DNA of 56,218 bases from Candidatus Neomarinimicrobiota bacterium (GCA_016784545.1 JADHUM010000019.1:1-56218); one strand, 5' to 3'. Shown: positions 46,254 through 55,571, numbered from the stretch's first letter. Numbers and translations: made by a program. Notes: a model not told the origin generated them from the letters alone.

Positions 46254-46283
46254 TTGCAAGGGTGGCTGACACTGAATTAGAAT
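46254..46283 (+). promoter_or_regulatory. Candidate sigma70-type promoter
   Basis: TTGCAA (46254-46259) and TAGAAT (46278-46283) are separated by 18 bases. It lies in the divergent region between the PpiD-like gene and the DUF255 gene and points to the latter. Transcript start would be about 160 bases before the proposed start codon at 46450. Only the match to consensus supports it. Confidence 0.3.
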
Positions 46284-46449
46284 AGTATTACATTCAATTT
46301 TTATATGGTTGCAAGTTGTCGTCGGAAAAGCAGATATGGATACCTGGAATCCAATCATGATACCAAATCCAGAGAAAACAAAAGATCTGCTTCATGACAA
46401 TTATGACAATATTAATCGCATTAAAAGTGCCAATGAATATATTCCTCGA

Positions 46450-48612
46450 ATGACAAAACAAATGTTTAGATTCAATCGCTCTCATAACACCCTAATAATT
46501 ATTAGCATTACAGCGCTTATCATATCTTGCCAAGGAGATTCAATGCACGACTCCCACCCGTATACAAACAGACTCGCTAAATCATCTAGTCCCTACTTAC
46601 TTCAACACGCCCATAACCCAGTTGATTGGTATCCATGGGGGGATGAGGCATTTGAAAAAGCACGGCTGGAGGACAAACCAATCTTTTTATCCATTGGTTA
46701 CTCAACCTGTCACTGGTGCCACGTGATGGCTCATGAATCTTTCGAGGATGAAGCCGTGGCCAAGCTCATGAATGAGAATTATGTATGTATAAAGGTCGAT
46801 CGAGAAGAGCGCCCCGACATTGATCAAGTCTACATGGCTGCAGCGACTACCCTCATCGGGCGAGGGGGTTGGCCGCTCACCATTGTGATGAGTCATGATA
46901 AACGGCCCTTTTTTGCAGGGACCTATTTTCCCAAGGAGTCCGCACCAGGGAGGATGGGTATGTTAGACCTCTTACCCAAAATTACCGAAGCGTGGAAGAC
47001 ACAAAGAGCAGAAATTGAAGGTGCCGCTGATCAAATAATGCATGCATTGCAGCAAAAGACACCGGAACAGGCTGGTGAATTATTGGATGGTGATGTGCTT
47101 GCCAAGGCCAGTTCAGACTTCAAGCGAAATTATGATTCCTCCAAAGGTGGCTTTGGGTCTGCGCCTAAATTCCCCTCACCCCATAATCTGGTATTTTTAC
47201 TCCGGGAAGGGTACCGAACCGATGATTCTACAATTTCTAACATGGCGCTTCACAGTCTCAAGGAGATGAGACTAGGGGGTATTTTCGATCATATCGGCTT
47301 TGGCTTCCATCGATATAGCACAGATGCAAACTGGCATGTCCCACATTTTGAAAAGATGCTTTATGACCAGGTAAACCTCATGCTGGCATACACTGAGGCT
47401 TGGGAACTAAGCCGTGATCCTCTATTTCTCCAAACTGTAGACGAGATTTTCGCCTATCTCTCAGACAAACTAAAGGCTCCCACAGGAGCCTATTACTCAG
47501 CCGAAGATGCCGATAGTGAAGGGGAGGAGGGTAAGTTTTATGTCTGGTCCTGGGAGAAACTCCAGGAAGTGATGGGTGATGATCAACTCGCCAAATTCGC
47601 ACCCATCTTTGGCCTTCAAAAAGCAGGAAATTTCGATGATGAAGCCAGTCGCCAACCTTCGGGTGAGAACATTTTTGATATTGATTCTGGTTCAGAATAT
47701 AAGGTCTTAGTAAATAGCGAGGAATGGGCAGAGCTGCGTGAAAAACTGTATCAGCTACGGGAGGACAGAATTCATCCTGGTCTGGACAATAAAATACTGG
47801 CAGACTGGAATGGTTTGGCCCTTTCGGCACTTTCCCGTGCTGCTTCTGCTACAGGGAAGTCACAGTACAGCAAGGCGGCTTCTGAATTGGCTACATTTCT
47901 CAGGGATGAAATCATGAGGGATGGCCAATTATTGCATATGCCAGAATCTGGGGATAATAGAATTGAGGGATTTCTTGATGATTACAGTTTTATCATCCAG
48001 GGATTCAGAAACTATTACGAAACCTCATTTGATGCAGAATATCTAAAATTGGCGATTCAGCTACAGAATACTCAGCTCAGCAAATTCTGGGATGAAGAGG
48101 GTGGTGGATTTTTCTTTACGGAAACAGGGGATAGTGATCTGTTCATCCGTCAGAAAGAAATTTATGATGGCGCCATTCCTTCAGGGAATTCTATTGCCGC
48201 AGAAAACCTGTACTATCTGGGGCGCCTGGCAGAAAAGCCTGAATGGGAAAGACTTTCAAGAAAGATCGGTGAGACCTTTTCTGAACAGGTCAATCGTGCT
48301 CCACGTGGATTTTCGGCACTCTTGCAGATTGTTCAAGCGCAGGTGAATGGAACCCGGGAGATTGTTATCGCTGGTGACAAACAGAATCTTGCTGATGCAC
48401 GTGGTGTCCTCAGGAAGTTTTATGATCCTTTTAAACTTACACTTTACCGACCCAATGAAAACTTTGATCTTATCGAGGATATTTCAGGATTTTTATCTTA
48501 CCAAAAAGCTATTGATGGGGGCCTGACCGTTTATATTTGCCAGGACTATGCCTGTCAATATCCCTCAACTGATTTGCCTGCACTGGAGAAAGCTCTTCAG
48601 GAAACATTTTGA
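46450..48612 (+). CDS. DUF255 thioredoxin-fold protein (YyaL/spermatogenesis-associated type), probable lipoprotein
   Basis: This has an N-terminal thioredoxin-like DUF255 domain with [19 protein letters not shown], the CxxC-type [16 protein letters not shown] and [13 protein letters not shown], and a long alpha/alpha-toroid domain that is glycosidase-like. The family reaction is unknown. The start is ambiguous. ATG at 46450 gives a basic start, hydrophobic core and lipobox IISC, so a lipoprotein. ATG at 46543 has a strong AAGGAG and gives a cytoplasmic 689-residue protein. I favour the lipoprotein because the signal is unlikely by chance. The frame stays open back to 46309. mobA starts 9 bases after its stop. 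Confidence 0.88.
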   Translation: MTKQMFRFNRSHNTLIIISITALIISCQGDSMHDSHPYTNRLAKSSSPYLLQHAHNPVDWYPWGDEAFEKARLEDKPIFLSIGYSTCHWCHVMAHESFEDEAVAKLMNENYVCIKVDREERPDIDQVYMAAATTLIGRGGWPLTIVMSHDKRPFFAGTYFPKESAPGRMGMLDLLPKITEAWKTQRAEIEGAADQIMHALQQKTPEQAGELLDGDVLAKASSDFKRNYDSSKGGFGSAPKFPSPHNLVFLLREGYRTDDSTISNMALHSLKEMRLGGIFDHIGFGFHRYSTDANWHVPHFEKMLYDQVNLMLAYTEAWELSRDPLFLQTVDEIFAYLSDKLKAPTGAYYSAEDADSEGEEGKFYVWSWEKLQEVMGDDQLAKFAPIFGLQKAGNFDDEASRQPSGENIFDIDSGSEYKVLVNSEEWAELREKLYQLREDRIHPGLDNKILADWNGLALSALSRAASATGKSQYSKAASELATFLRDEIMRDGQLLHMPESGDNRIEGFLDDYSFIIQGFRNYYETSFDAEYLKLAIQLQNTQLSKFWDEEGGGFFFTETGDSDLFIRQKEIYDGAIPSGNSIAAENLYYLGRLAEKPEWERLSRKIGETFSEQVNRAPRGFSALLQIVQAQVNGTREIVIAGDKQNLADARGVLRKFYDPFKLTLYRPNENFDLIEDISGFLSYQKAIDGGLTVYICQDYACQYPSTDLPALEKALQETF

Positions 48613-48621
48613 GATTAAGCG

Positions 48622-49203
48622 ATGAATGCTTCGCCATGTAATTCTTGCACCGCTATAATTCTTGCTGGTGGTAGTGGGAAAAGAATGGGGAAGGATAAGC
48701 GCTTTCTAAAAGTGGGCAATGAGCAGCTATTGGATCGTCAGGTTCGTATCTTAAAACAATATTTTGGGGATGTCCTCATCTCGGCTAACGATCCAGGAAA
48801 ACTGGCATATCTCAATTTACCTGTTGTGAAAGATGAGCACCAGGGTCGAGGTCCCCTCGAGGGGTTAACTTCAGTCCTCAGTGCTTCACGGACAGAGTAC
48901 AATTTTGTAGTAGCAGTTGATATTCCTACCATTGACATGACTCTGGTTGAGAAAATGAGATCACACCTGGATCATGTATCTGCAGTAGTGCCAATATGTA
49001 TTGACGGGCGACAACAACCCCTATTCGCTTTCTACAGTAAGAACTGCATACCCATCTTCAGATCAGCCATGGATGATGGAGAGTATGCCATCCATAAAGC
49101 TTTGAAAAAATGCCCGGTATATTTCTTCCCCATGAAAGACGAAACGCCCCTGATGAATCTAAATCGGAAAGAGGACTACGAATCTTATCTCAGGGAACAG
49201 TAA
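48622..49203 (+). CDS. mobA: MobA, molybdenum cofactor guanylyltransferase
   Basis: MobA links GMP to molybdopterin, making the guanine-dinucleotide cofactor. The 193-residue protein has AIILAGGSGKRMGKDKRFL (nucleotide-binding glycine loop with the conserved Lys), LISANDPG, the EGLTSVLSAS segment, and VDIPTIDMT (the metal Asp; most homologues have CDMPF). Length is normal. No molybdoenzyme is in the window. The 3' end overlaps the convergent gene by 14 bases. Confidence 0.86.
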   Translation: MNASPCNSCTAIILAGGSGKRMGKDKRFLKVGNEQLLDRQVRILKQYFGDVLISANDPGKLAYLNLPVVKDEHQGRGPLEGLTSVLSASRTEYNFVVAVDIPTIDMTLVEKMRSHLDHVSAVVPICIDGRQQPLFAFYSKNCIPIFRSAMDDGEYAIHKALKKCPVYFFPMKDETPLMNLNRKEDYESYLREQ

Positions 49204-49669
49204 TTAGCCCGTTTTTGATTGCTCTATCCAGATCTGCCCATAGCTCAATTTCCGTTTTTTCCTGCAGTAAGTGCAAATCTATTTCTGAAAGACGCCCCCA
49301 GATTAATTGACCTTTTAGGCTGACATATCCTTCCTTTTGAATACACTTGATCATGAGTCGGATTGCCCTGGTCTGGAAAGCTTCTCCGTCTCTGTATTTA
49401 TCCAGAGCTATTTTCATTTCAGCTTGAACCAGTAGAAGTTCCACATAGGCCTCAACCAATTTTGAATCACCCAGTAGGGTTAGGGCAGTGCTTTCATCCA
49501 CCATTTCAACAAGATCGGCGTGTTCGGGCATGATTGTATGGAGGACATTTGCTAAATTCTGATCTGCTTCAGAAGCTTGCCCTTTTGCATTCAGTTGTAA
49601 AGCAGCAGTAATGACTTCGCCTATCATCTGAATCATGCGCAGGATATAGTCTTCTTGAAGATTGGACAC
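49190..49669 (-). CDS. DUF6483-like protein
   Basis: This 159-residue all-helical protein starts GTG at 49669, with AAGGTG about 6 bases before it. The N terminus reads LQEDYILRMIQMIGE, like the QDDYILRMIE start of DUF6483 proteins found mostly in Firmicutes. The rest resembles TPR-like helices. Function is unknown. It is convergent with mobA and overlaps its 3' end. The gene is alone on this strand. Confidence 0.55.
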   Translation of the reverse strand: MSNLQEDYILRMIQMIGEVITAALQLNAKGQASEADQNLANVLHTIMPEHADLVEMVDESTALTLLGDSKLVEAYVELLLVQAEMKIALDKYRDGEAFQTRAIRLMIKCIQKEGYVSLKGQLIWGRLSEIDLHLLQEKTEIELWADLDRAIKNGLITVP

Positions 49670-49779
49670 ATTTCACCTTGATTGCCGTTTTGATATTGCT
49701 TAGAATGTAGACAAACAAAAGTCAGTTGGGTAGACCAAGTTCAATTCAGAGGGTGTAAACCACGACCTTCAGCATTGGA

Positions 49780-49794
49780 ATTGTCTCACAATTA
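49780..49794. promoter_or_regulatory. Palindrome AATTGT-CTC-ACAATT upstream of the YhaM-like gene
   Basis: This 15-base perfect inverted repeat lies 50 bases upstream of the start at 49844 and about 110 bases from the divergent gene at 49669. It is AT-rich and could bind a dimeric regulator or overlap a promoter, but no known operator matches. Confidence 0.3.
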
Positions 49795-49843
49795 AAATTA
49801 ATTAAACTGTTCCCCGAGCATAAGCAGGAAGGTAGTTTCTTAC

Positions 49844-50821
49844 ATGAAAGCCAAAATCACCAGGATAAATAACTTTCGTAAAAATTCCCTCATTCAGGGG
49901 TTTTTTCTGGTCAGAGAAAAACATCTCAGGAGTACGCGTACAAATCATCCCTATTTGCAGTTGGATTTGCAGGATAGTACAGGCACCATCGAAGCAAAAG
50001 TTTGGGAAAATGTGCCCGCCTTTGAAAAATCATTTGATGTTGGAGATGCTGTGGTCGTGAAAGGCAGGGTAAGCCTATACAGAGAACAGCTTCAGCTTGA
50101 AGTCGAGGATATTGGGAAAGCTTCACCTGAGAAGCACGCGGAGTATGGATTTGATTTAGCAAAATTGATCCCCAGCACCAAACACAATGTGAATCAGATG
50201 TGGCGCGAATTAGCCAAAATTATCAAAGAGATGAAAAATACCCATCTCAAATCCCTGATCAGCAACATCTATAAAGATAATGCCGATATAATAAAACAAC
50301 ACCCCGCTTCAATGAAATTGCACCATGCCTGGTTAGGTGGCTTTCTTGAACATGTATTGTCCATGGCCAAGATTGGTGTGTATCTGGGTGAACACTATAA
50401 TGTAGATGGCGACCTGCTCCTGACTGGTATCCTGCTCCATGATATTGGAAAAATCATTGAGTTGAATCCGGCTCAACAACCAGGATACACCGATGAAGGC
50501 CAACTTTTGGGGCATATAGTACTGGGACGTGATTTAGCCAGGGAAGCCATGGCAAAAATTGATGACTTTCCCAAAGATTTACAACTTAAGGTTGAGCACA
50601 TGATACTTTCACATCAGGGCAAATATGAATGGCAATCACCCAAGCGACCAAAATTCAAGGAAGCGTTACTATTGCACCATATTGACGAATTGGATGCCCG
50701 CATGAATATGATGGAGGAAGTGCTCGATAAAGACGGAGAGCCAGGTGTGTGGACCAATCGTTTTAACTATTTCCGCATTCCACTACTGAAAGGTGAACTA
50801 GAGAGTGATCAGGAAGTCTAA
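49844..50821 (+). CDS. YhaM-like 3'-5' exoribonuclease (OB + HD)
   Basis: This has an N-terminal OB-fold nucleic-acid-binding domain (about 5-105, with FFLVREKHLRSTRTNHPYL) and a C-terminal metal-dependent HD phosphohydrolase domain. HD motifs are SMKLHHAWLGGFLEHVLSM, LLHDIGKI and HMILSHQG, and then LLHHIDELDARMN. The pair is the YhaM architecture, a nuclease acting on single-stranded RNA/DNA 3' ends. The 325-residue length fits. It is the first gene of a tightly packed set with the S-component-like and outer-membrane genes. Confidence 0.92.
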   Translation: MKAKITRINNFRKNSLIQGFFLVREKHLRSTRTNHPYLQLDLQDSTGTIEAKVWENVPAFEKSFDVGDAVVVKGRVSLYREQLQLEVEDIGKASPEKHAEYGFDLAKLIPSTKHNVNQMWRELAKIIKEMKNTHLKSLISNIYKDNADIIKQHPASMKLHHAWLGGFLEHVLSMAKIGVYLGEHYNVDGDLLLTGILLHDIGKIIELNPAQQPGYTDEGQLLGHIVLGRDLAREAMAKIDDFPKDLQLKVEHMILSHQGKYEWQSPKRPKFKEALLLHHIDELDARMNMMEEVLDKDGEPGVWTNRFNYFRIPLLKGELESDQEV

Positions 50822-50828
50822 CCAATTC

Positions 50829-51410
50829 ATGGAAATGTCTCTATCAGAATATAGACGAATTGCCCTCATGTCGCTGTGGACAGGTCTGATTGTCACGGTT
50901 GGAATGGTTTTCGCGTTGATTCCCAATATTGAGTTGATTATTCTATCAGCCTTCCTCGGTGGTGTGGCACTGGGACCAAGACGCGGTTTAATTGTTGCGC
51001 TGGTGGCGGAAGCAATCTTTTCAGCTTTAAATCCCATCGGCTCTGGTCTGGGATTCCCGGTTCTATACCTTTTTCAAATCATCAGCCTGGGTTTGAGCGG
51101 ACTGACTGGCGGGCTTTTATCCAGGTTTTTAGCAAAAGAACAACCCTATCTGCTAACTTCCATCGCACTGGGTATCATTGGCTTTTTATTGACAATGTTT
51201 TATGATGTACTTACGACATTGAGTTTTCCTATCAGTTCAGGGATGACGGAAGGAACTGTCTGGGCTACACTGAGTGCTGGTATCATATTTTTTGTCACAC
51301 ACCTCGTTTCAAACACAATCATGTTTAGCCTTTTTGGTCCTGGTCTGGTCAGGTTGGTGCTTCGACAGCTTGAGATGCACGGCTTATTGAGGGGGCAGCA
51401 TGCGGGTTAG
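50829..51410 (+). CDS. ECF-transporter S-component-like membrane protein
   Basis: This 193-residue protein with five to six membrane helices resembles the substrate-binding S components of energy-coupling-factor vitamin transporters. It has NIELIILSAFLGGVALGPRR and the following FSALNPIGSGLGFP, with an AxxxA-like helix start. I chose ATG at 50829; GTG at 50805 would add 8 residues inside the yhaM frame. The 3' end overlaps the next gene by 11 bases. No ECF ATPase or T-component gene is nearby, so either a shared module is elsewhere or it works alone. Substrate unknown. Confidence 0.75.
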   Translation: MEMSLSEYRRIALMSLWTGLIVTVGMVFALIPNIELIILSAFLGGVALGPRRGLIVALVAEAIFSALNPIGSGLGFPVLYLFQIISLGLSGLTGGLLSRFLAKEQPYLLTSIALGIIGFLLTMFYDVLTTLSFPISSGMTEGTVWATLSAGIIFFVTHLVSNTIMFSLFGPGLVRLVLRQLEMHGLLRGQHAG

Positions 51411-52992
51411 AAATATCTTTCTGACGCTTGGGTGTGTCCCACTCTTCTTAAACGCACAATTGGATCACTTTGCAGTGGTTGGGAATAGCTATCCCGATTT
51501 TGGGGGCATCAATGGAAGTTGGGGACATCTTCAATTTTATCGCTCCTTCGGGATGCAAGGTATTGTCGTGGATGATTGGCGAGATTTGACTGTTGTATCT
51601 CCCTTAAGCGGTGAGCCCTTCAATACAGACCGCCAGGGTTGGATACCCATAGTCCCCACGGCAAGTCTCTGGCAGCAAATGCATCCTTCACTTACGGCAC
51701 CTGCCGATACGACGGCAGCATCAACTCTGGTAAATTACAGACAGGGGGATGGGATATTTAAGGATTTTACATTGTGGTATCATAACAGTCTGGATACTGA
51801 GACTCGATATGGATGGACCTCAAAATTGAGATCACATCCCCGCATTTTGGATGCCACGGTATATGATGAACAACGGCACAGGTTTCAAGTCAATACAGAA
51901 AAGGATGGTCAATATTATAAGCTTGAAGCTGGGTATGATCACCAGATCAACCCGCTTTATATGATTGCTCAGGATAGTCTGTCTGCCTGGTATTACAATG
52001 ATATTCCCCAGGTACACTCAAATCGGTGGGATGGAAGCTTTGAATGGAATAATCTGGACTCCAATTCTCAAGGAAGCGAATTATTTGCATGGGTACAGGG
52101 TGGCGTATGGAATTGGTCAGGAGGTGAGAGAAAATCTCTTTCTCAAATGGCTAATATGAAACATAGATTTAGCCTGCTGGGTCTGGGATCTGCAGGGCTG
52201 AAAATAGGATACATTTCCAAACAATTCGGTGGCAATAAACGAGCATACCACTTGTCGGAGTTCACACTGCCGCAGTGGTCAGGTGATAATTATTCACTGG
52301 AGATGGGCTTGAGAATGGTGGGGAAATCGCATTTTTCTCCCATAATCGACGCTCAATACGGAGTAGGTTCCCTGCACCTCAAATATCAAACCCATCAATT
52401 GGTTGAAGAGAGAATTTGGAATCCAAAATTATCTATTAGCACTATTCAAGAGTTGACAGCAGGGCTTACCTTTCGACATATAAACCTTTCAATGAGTTAC
52501 TGGAGTGGTGAAGACGACGGATATGGCATATCTGGGTATTCTGGTGAGGGTCGCATCCGGTTCCCATGGCACATGTCAGCTATGATGGGTGGCGCTATCG
52601 TGGGTGGGACACATGATTGGATATTCTCTAAAAAATATATCAACTGGGAAGTCAATCAGGAGCTCACACTGTTTAAGGCAGCCCTTCATGGTGAATTGAA
52701 AGTCTGGGGGAAACATTGGTTTGATACCCAACCAGGTATGCTGGACGCAGAGAACTTTCAGACTACTTACTCCGGATTCCCAGGTGAGGAACTGCTACAT
52801 CTTCTGAATTACACCATTTCTGGACAAGTAAGTTCTGTCATCGTCAGTTTCACCGACCAAAATCTTTTACATGACCAGCTTTGGTCACAATATGGATCCA
52901 CTTCCTGGAACCCTGAATATTCACTTATGGCCAATCAGATCCCCAATTCTCGTTTTCGATATCTGTCGATTGTCTGGACCTTTGATAACTAG
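51400..52992 (+). CDS. Predicted outer-membrane beta-barrel protein
   Basis: This 530-residue protein has a signal peptide (cleavage near NA|QL, residue 19). It is rich in Trp, Tyr and Phe and has repeated alternating hydrophobic strands to the C terminus, which ends in SIVWTFDN. That pattern fits a beta-barrel outer-membrane protein. I do not recognise a named family. It overlaps the S-component-like gene by 11 bases, so it may act in the same uptake path. It ends 53 bases before the sigma factor gene. Confidence 0.6.
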   Translation: MRVRNIFLTLGCVPLFLNAQLDHFAVVGNSYPDFGGINGSWGHLQFYRSFGMQGIVVDDWRDLTVVSPLSGEPFNTDRQGWIPIVPTASLWQQMHPSLTAPADTTAASTLVNYRQGDGIFKDFTLWYHNSLDTETRYGWTSKLRSHPRILDATVYDEQRHRFQVNTEKDGQYYKLEAGYDHQINPLYMIAQDSLSAWYYNDIPQVHSNRWDGSFEWNNLDSNSQGSELFAWVQGGVWNWSGGERKSLSQMANMKHRFSLLGLGSAGLKIGYISKQFGGNKRAYHLSEFTLPQWSGDNYSLEMGLRMVGKSHFSPIIDAQYGVGSLHLKYQTHQLVEERIWNPKLSISTIQELTAGLTFRHINLSMSYWSGEDDGYGISGYSGEGRIRFPWHMSAMMGGAIVGGTHDWIFSKKYINWEVNQELTLFKAALHGELKVWGKHWFDTQPGMLDAENFQTTYSGFPGEELLHLLNYTISGQVSSVIVSFTDQNLLHDQLWSQYGSTSWNPEYSLMANQIPNSRFRYLSIVWTFDN

Positions 52993-53014
52993 CCCTATCC
53001 ACCCTCTTAACCTT

Positions 53015-53027
53015 TTGTCACTGACAA
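53015..53027. promoter_or_regulatory. Palindrome TTGTCA-C-TGACAA upstream of the sigma factor
   Basis: This is a perfect 13-base inverted repeat 18 bases before the sigma start codon, with an AACC directly upstream. It could be an operator, or the spacer of an autoregulated sigma-factor promoter (AAC at -35). It shows no terminator T-run. Confidence 0.35.
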
Positions 53028-53045
53028 GCATCTAAACCTCCAGTG

Positions 53046-53591
53046 ATGACAAAAAAGCCTGATATTGTGCTATTTGAAAAGGTTCAAAGCCGTGACTCCA
53101 GGGCCTTTGATCAACTCATGCGTGAATATTCCCCCGAGTTGTACAATTTCATTTTGAGGATTGTATCCAATACTGAAGACGCCCAGGATATTTTACAAGA
53201 TACCTTTGTTCGTGTTTGGGAAAAAAGTCATCAGTTCAAGGGCAAGTCAAGCGTCAAGACCTGGATATTCAGAATTGCTATCAATCTTTCGTACACGCAT
53301 TTGAAAAAGAGGAAGCGCTGGAGTTTATCAATCCTTGATGAGATCAAGTCTCTGATTTCAGGATCTGATCCAGCTCGAGATACTGAGAGAGAGTATAATT
53401 CTACGCTACTTGAAAAGAGTCTGGTATTATTAACACCGCGACAGCATGCCGTTGTGGTGGCTCGCATCTATCAGGATCTGCCCTTTGCTCAGATTGGAGA
53501 AGCACTGGGATGCTCAGAGAATGCAGCAAAAGTGCATTTTCATGAGGGTAAAAAAAGAATTGAATCATATATAAATAAGCAGGTGGGTTAA
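53046..53591 (+). CDS. ECF sigma factor (sigma70 family)
   Basis: This alternative sigma factor of the extracytoplasmic-function group has about 181 residues and only regions 2 and 4. Region 2 has the core-binding SNTEDAQDILQDTFVRVWEK and the -10 reading FKGKSSVKTWIFRIAINLS. Region 4 is LTPRQHAVVVARIYQDLP with helix-turn-helix FAQIGEALGCSENAAKVHF. GTG at 53043 is one codon upstream; I chose the ATG. It is followed by a single-helix protein with anti-sigma features, one base after its stop, so the pair is likely coupled. Confidence 0.95.
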   Translation: MTKKPDIVLFEKVQSRDSRAFDQLMREYSPELYNFILRIVSNTEDAQDILQDTFVRVWEKSHQFKGKSSVKTWIFRIAINLSYTHLKKRKRWSLSILDEIKSLISGSDPARDTEREYNSTLLEKSLVLLTPRQHAVVVARIYQDLPFAQIGEALGCSENAAKVHFHEGKKRIESYINKQVG

Positions 53592-53592
53592 G

Positions 53593-54012
53593 ATGGACAA
53601 AACAGAAAAATTTATCAGAGAAGAATTATCATCTGGAGATGAAAACCTCCAATTTGATATTGATACAGTCATTGCTGGAACCTATTCCAGCATCAAAAAG
53701 AGGGCGATTCGACGAAAGGCTTTCTATTCAAGTCCTGTCGCCATTTTGCTGGTGTTGATTGGGATTATGGTCATTCCAGGAAATGATGAGGACTTAACAT
53801 TGCCTGGTAGCGAACTGATTGTAGCAGGTTGGGAATATTCCTGGACCGAAACCCAGGATCTGGATCTAGTAAATACGCAAGACACCGTATTTTATGATCA
53901 GAGCGTGGACTATTTAATTGATGATAACTACTTTACATACGTTGAAGAGGCCGATGCACTTCTGGACGAAAATGATCTGGAAGCTCTCATGGGCTATTTA
54001 AAGGAGGCGTAA
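53593..54012 (+). CDS. Putative anti-sigma factor (single-helix membrane protein)
   Basis: This 139-residue protein has a cytoplasmic N-terminal part (1-44, helical), one membrane helix (about 45-63) and an acidic periplasmic tail. It contains no recognised zinc motif. Its place directly after the sigma gene and its topology match anti-sigma factors, where the N-terminal part holds the sigma inactive. The periplasmic part would respond to the neighbouring sensor. The call rests on context and topology. Confidence 0.6.
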   Translation: MDKTEKFIREELSSGDENLQFDIDTVIAGTYSSIKKRAIRRKAFYSSPVAILLVLIGIMVIPGNDEDLTLPGSELIVAGWEYSWTETQDLDLVNTQDTVFYDQSVDYLIDDNYFTYVEEADALLDENDLEALMGYLKEA

Positions 54013-54013
54013 T

Positions 54014-54508
54014 ATGCGAACAAAGCTTCTATTTTTGACCATCATCCTGGTTGGAACCTCACTTGGGCAACCGCCAACGCCAATGGAAGGTCGGAGGAAT
54101 CCGCAGAATATGGATGCCATTCGAATCTGGAAGTTGACAGAGGTTTTGGAGTTAACCGAAGAACAGGTGGTTACATTCCTTCCTCTCGTTCAAATTCATG
54201 AGCGCAAACTAAAAGAAATTCAGGGCGAAATCAGAGTCCTGGCCAAAGATGCCCATGCACTCATGGAAAAGGGTGATGTGACTCAGAAACAGGTCGATAA
54301 ATTCTTACAAGAATATGCTGAGAAGCAGAGAGCAGTGTTTAAAATAAAAAATGATTTCATCACTGGCCTGCCAGAGCATCTGACTCCTGAGCAACAGCTT
54401 ATTTATATCGGTTTTGAGGCTCGCTTCAGAAGTGATTTGAGGGAGTACATGAAAAATGAACGGCGTGGTATGAAAAAAACCATGAAGAATACCCAAAAAG
54501 GTAAGTAA
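54014..54508 (+). CDS. Spy/CpxP/CnrX-like periplasmic protein (LTXXQ-type)
   Basis: This 164-residue exported protein has a signal peptide (cleavage near LG|Q, residue 19). It then has helical hairpins with LELTEEQVVTFLPL and HLTPEQQLIYIGF, two LT-x-x-Q motifs of the Spy/CpxP family. Such proteins sense envelope damage or metals and can regulate a neighbouring sigma/anti-sigma pair, as CnrX does. The first third is Pro/Arg rich. AAGGAGG precedes the ATG. It is in the operon with the sigma factor. Confidence 0.75.
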   Translation: MRTKLLFLTIILVGTSLGQPPTPMEGRRNPQNMDAIRIWKLTEVLELTEEQVVTFLPLVQIHERKLKEIQGEIRVLAKDAHALMEKGDVTQKQVDKFLQEYAEKQRAVFKIKNDFITGLPEHLTPEQQLIYIGFEARFRSDLREYMKNERRGMKKTMKNTQKGK

Positions 54509-54529
54509 TATTTAAGTGGAGATTGAACT

Positions 54530-55513
54530 ATGAAAAAGTATCAAATTATCGTTTTGTTGGCACTCATTCTGGGAATGTTTGTATCCTGTGATGTGGCTGA
54601 AAGCGATACGAATACCGCTATTGAAGATGCCATTATGAGAGTTATCGCTGCAGATGATAGCACGTATGGAATTGAAGGCATGGGTGATATTGAAGATGAA
54701 GATTACGCCCTGGGTAAATCGCCAGAGGGAGATCATTCCGCTGAGTTGTTTACAATAATGTCAGTAAGAGATTCAAATTATGTATGGAGATTCGGTCGCA
54801 GAGGAATGGATGTGGAACGCGGTATTACAGTGGAAGTCGAAGACGATAGTTCTGCCCTGGCCCTTATCACACATGCTGTCACCGGGACATTTCACGTACG
54901 TCAATTTGCCAGGGTTTGGACAGGTGAAAGTGAATGGACAAGAGGTGATTCAATCCGATTCAGTGAGAAGCCCATTGCCATGACATCAACGCGTCGAGTC
55001 GCTTTTAGAAAACGTTTGAATGATGCTGGCGAGGAGCATTGGAAGCCAGTTGCAATGACTTTGCTAAGTGGTCACTCTGGCGAGGTGCTTGATATCGAGG
55101 CTCTGGAATGGGTTGCTGAAGATTCCACTTTGGTTTTGACCGATTTTGGAAACGTATTCTATAGCCGCAATAATCCACTCCTCCTCTCTCAAACTGGGAT
55201 CAATCGAATGAATGTGGTCTTGAGCAATGAGGTTGAAGGTGAAGGAGAGATGGTCGCTGGTCGACTTGGATATCATCCTCGCTTAAGCCGTCCCGACTCG
55301 AGATCACGATTTCATTTTCATTATACTGAAACCCTGGATACAGGTGATAAGGTATATACCCAGCGCATCCTTCCTACCAGGCTCCATCGCAGACATTTCA
55401 AAGGTTTTATTGAAGTAATTGATTTCCGTACTCTTTTTGATCATGACTATGAAACGTATACTTCAGCTACACTGGGTTTTATTTATACGACTCGTGAAAG
55501 AGTAAGACCCTAG
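54530..55513 (+). CDS. Predicted lipoprotein at the end of the sigma operon
   Basis: This 327-residue protein has a lipoprotein signal with lipobox MFVSC (Cys20). The mature part is beta-rich, with many Asp and Glu, and no named family is recognised. It follows the Spy-like gene by 21 bases and ends at a strong terminator. A likely reading is that it is a target or accessory of the envelope-stress cassette. Confidence 0.65.
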   Translation: MKKYQIIVLLALILGMFVSCDVAESDTNTAIEDAIMRVIAADDSTYGIEGMGDIEDEDYALGKSPEGDHSAELFTIMSVRDSNYVWRFGRRGMDVERGITVEVEDDSSALALITHAVTGTFHVRQFARVWTGESEWTRGDSIRFSEKPIAMTSTRRVAFRKRLNDAGEEHWKPVAMTLLSGHSGEVLDIEALEWVAEDSTLVLTDFGNVFYSRNNPLLLSQTGINRMNVVLSNEVEGEGEMVAGRLGYHPRLSRPDSRSRFHFHYTETLDTGDKVYTQRILPTRLHRRHFKGFIEVIDFRTLFDHDYETYTSATLGFIYTTRERVRP

Positions 55514-55542
55514 CCAGTAATAAAGCATAAAATACAAATTAG

Positions 55543-55571
55543 AGGCTGTCCCCAAATGGCAGCCTTTTTTT
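55543..55571 (+). terminator. Rho-independent terminator of the sigma-factor operon
   Basis: AGGCTG (55543-55548) pairs with CAGCCT (55560-55565) and is followed by seven T. It lies 30 bases past the lipoprotein stop. The first arm belongs to GAGGCTGTCCC, the same text as at 18249. Confidence 0.85.

Noticed and set aside
49110-49310. Small plus-strand open frame overlapping mobA and the DUF6483-like gene
   Set aside because: It is a shadow of two real genes on opposite strands.
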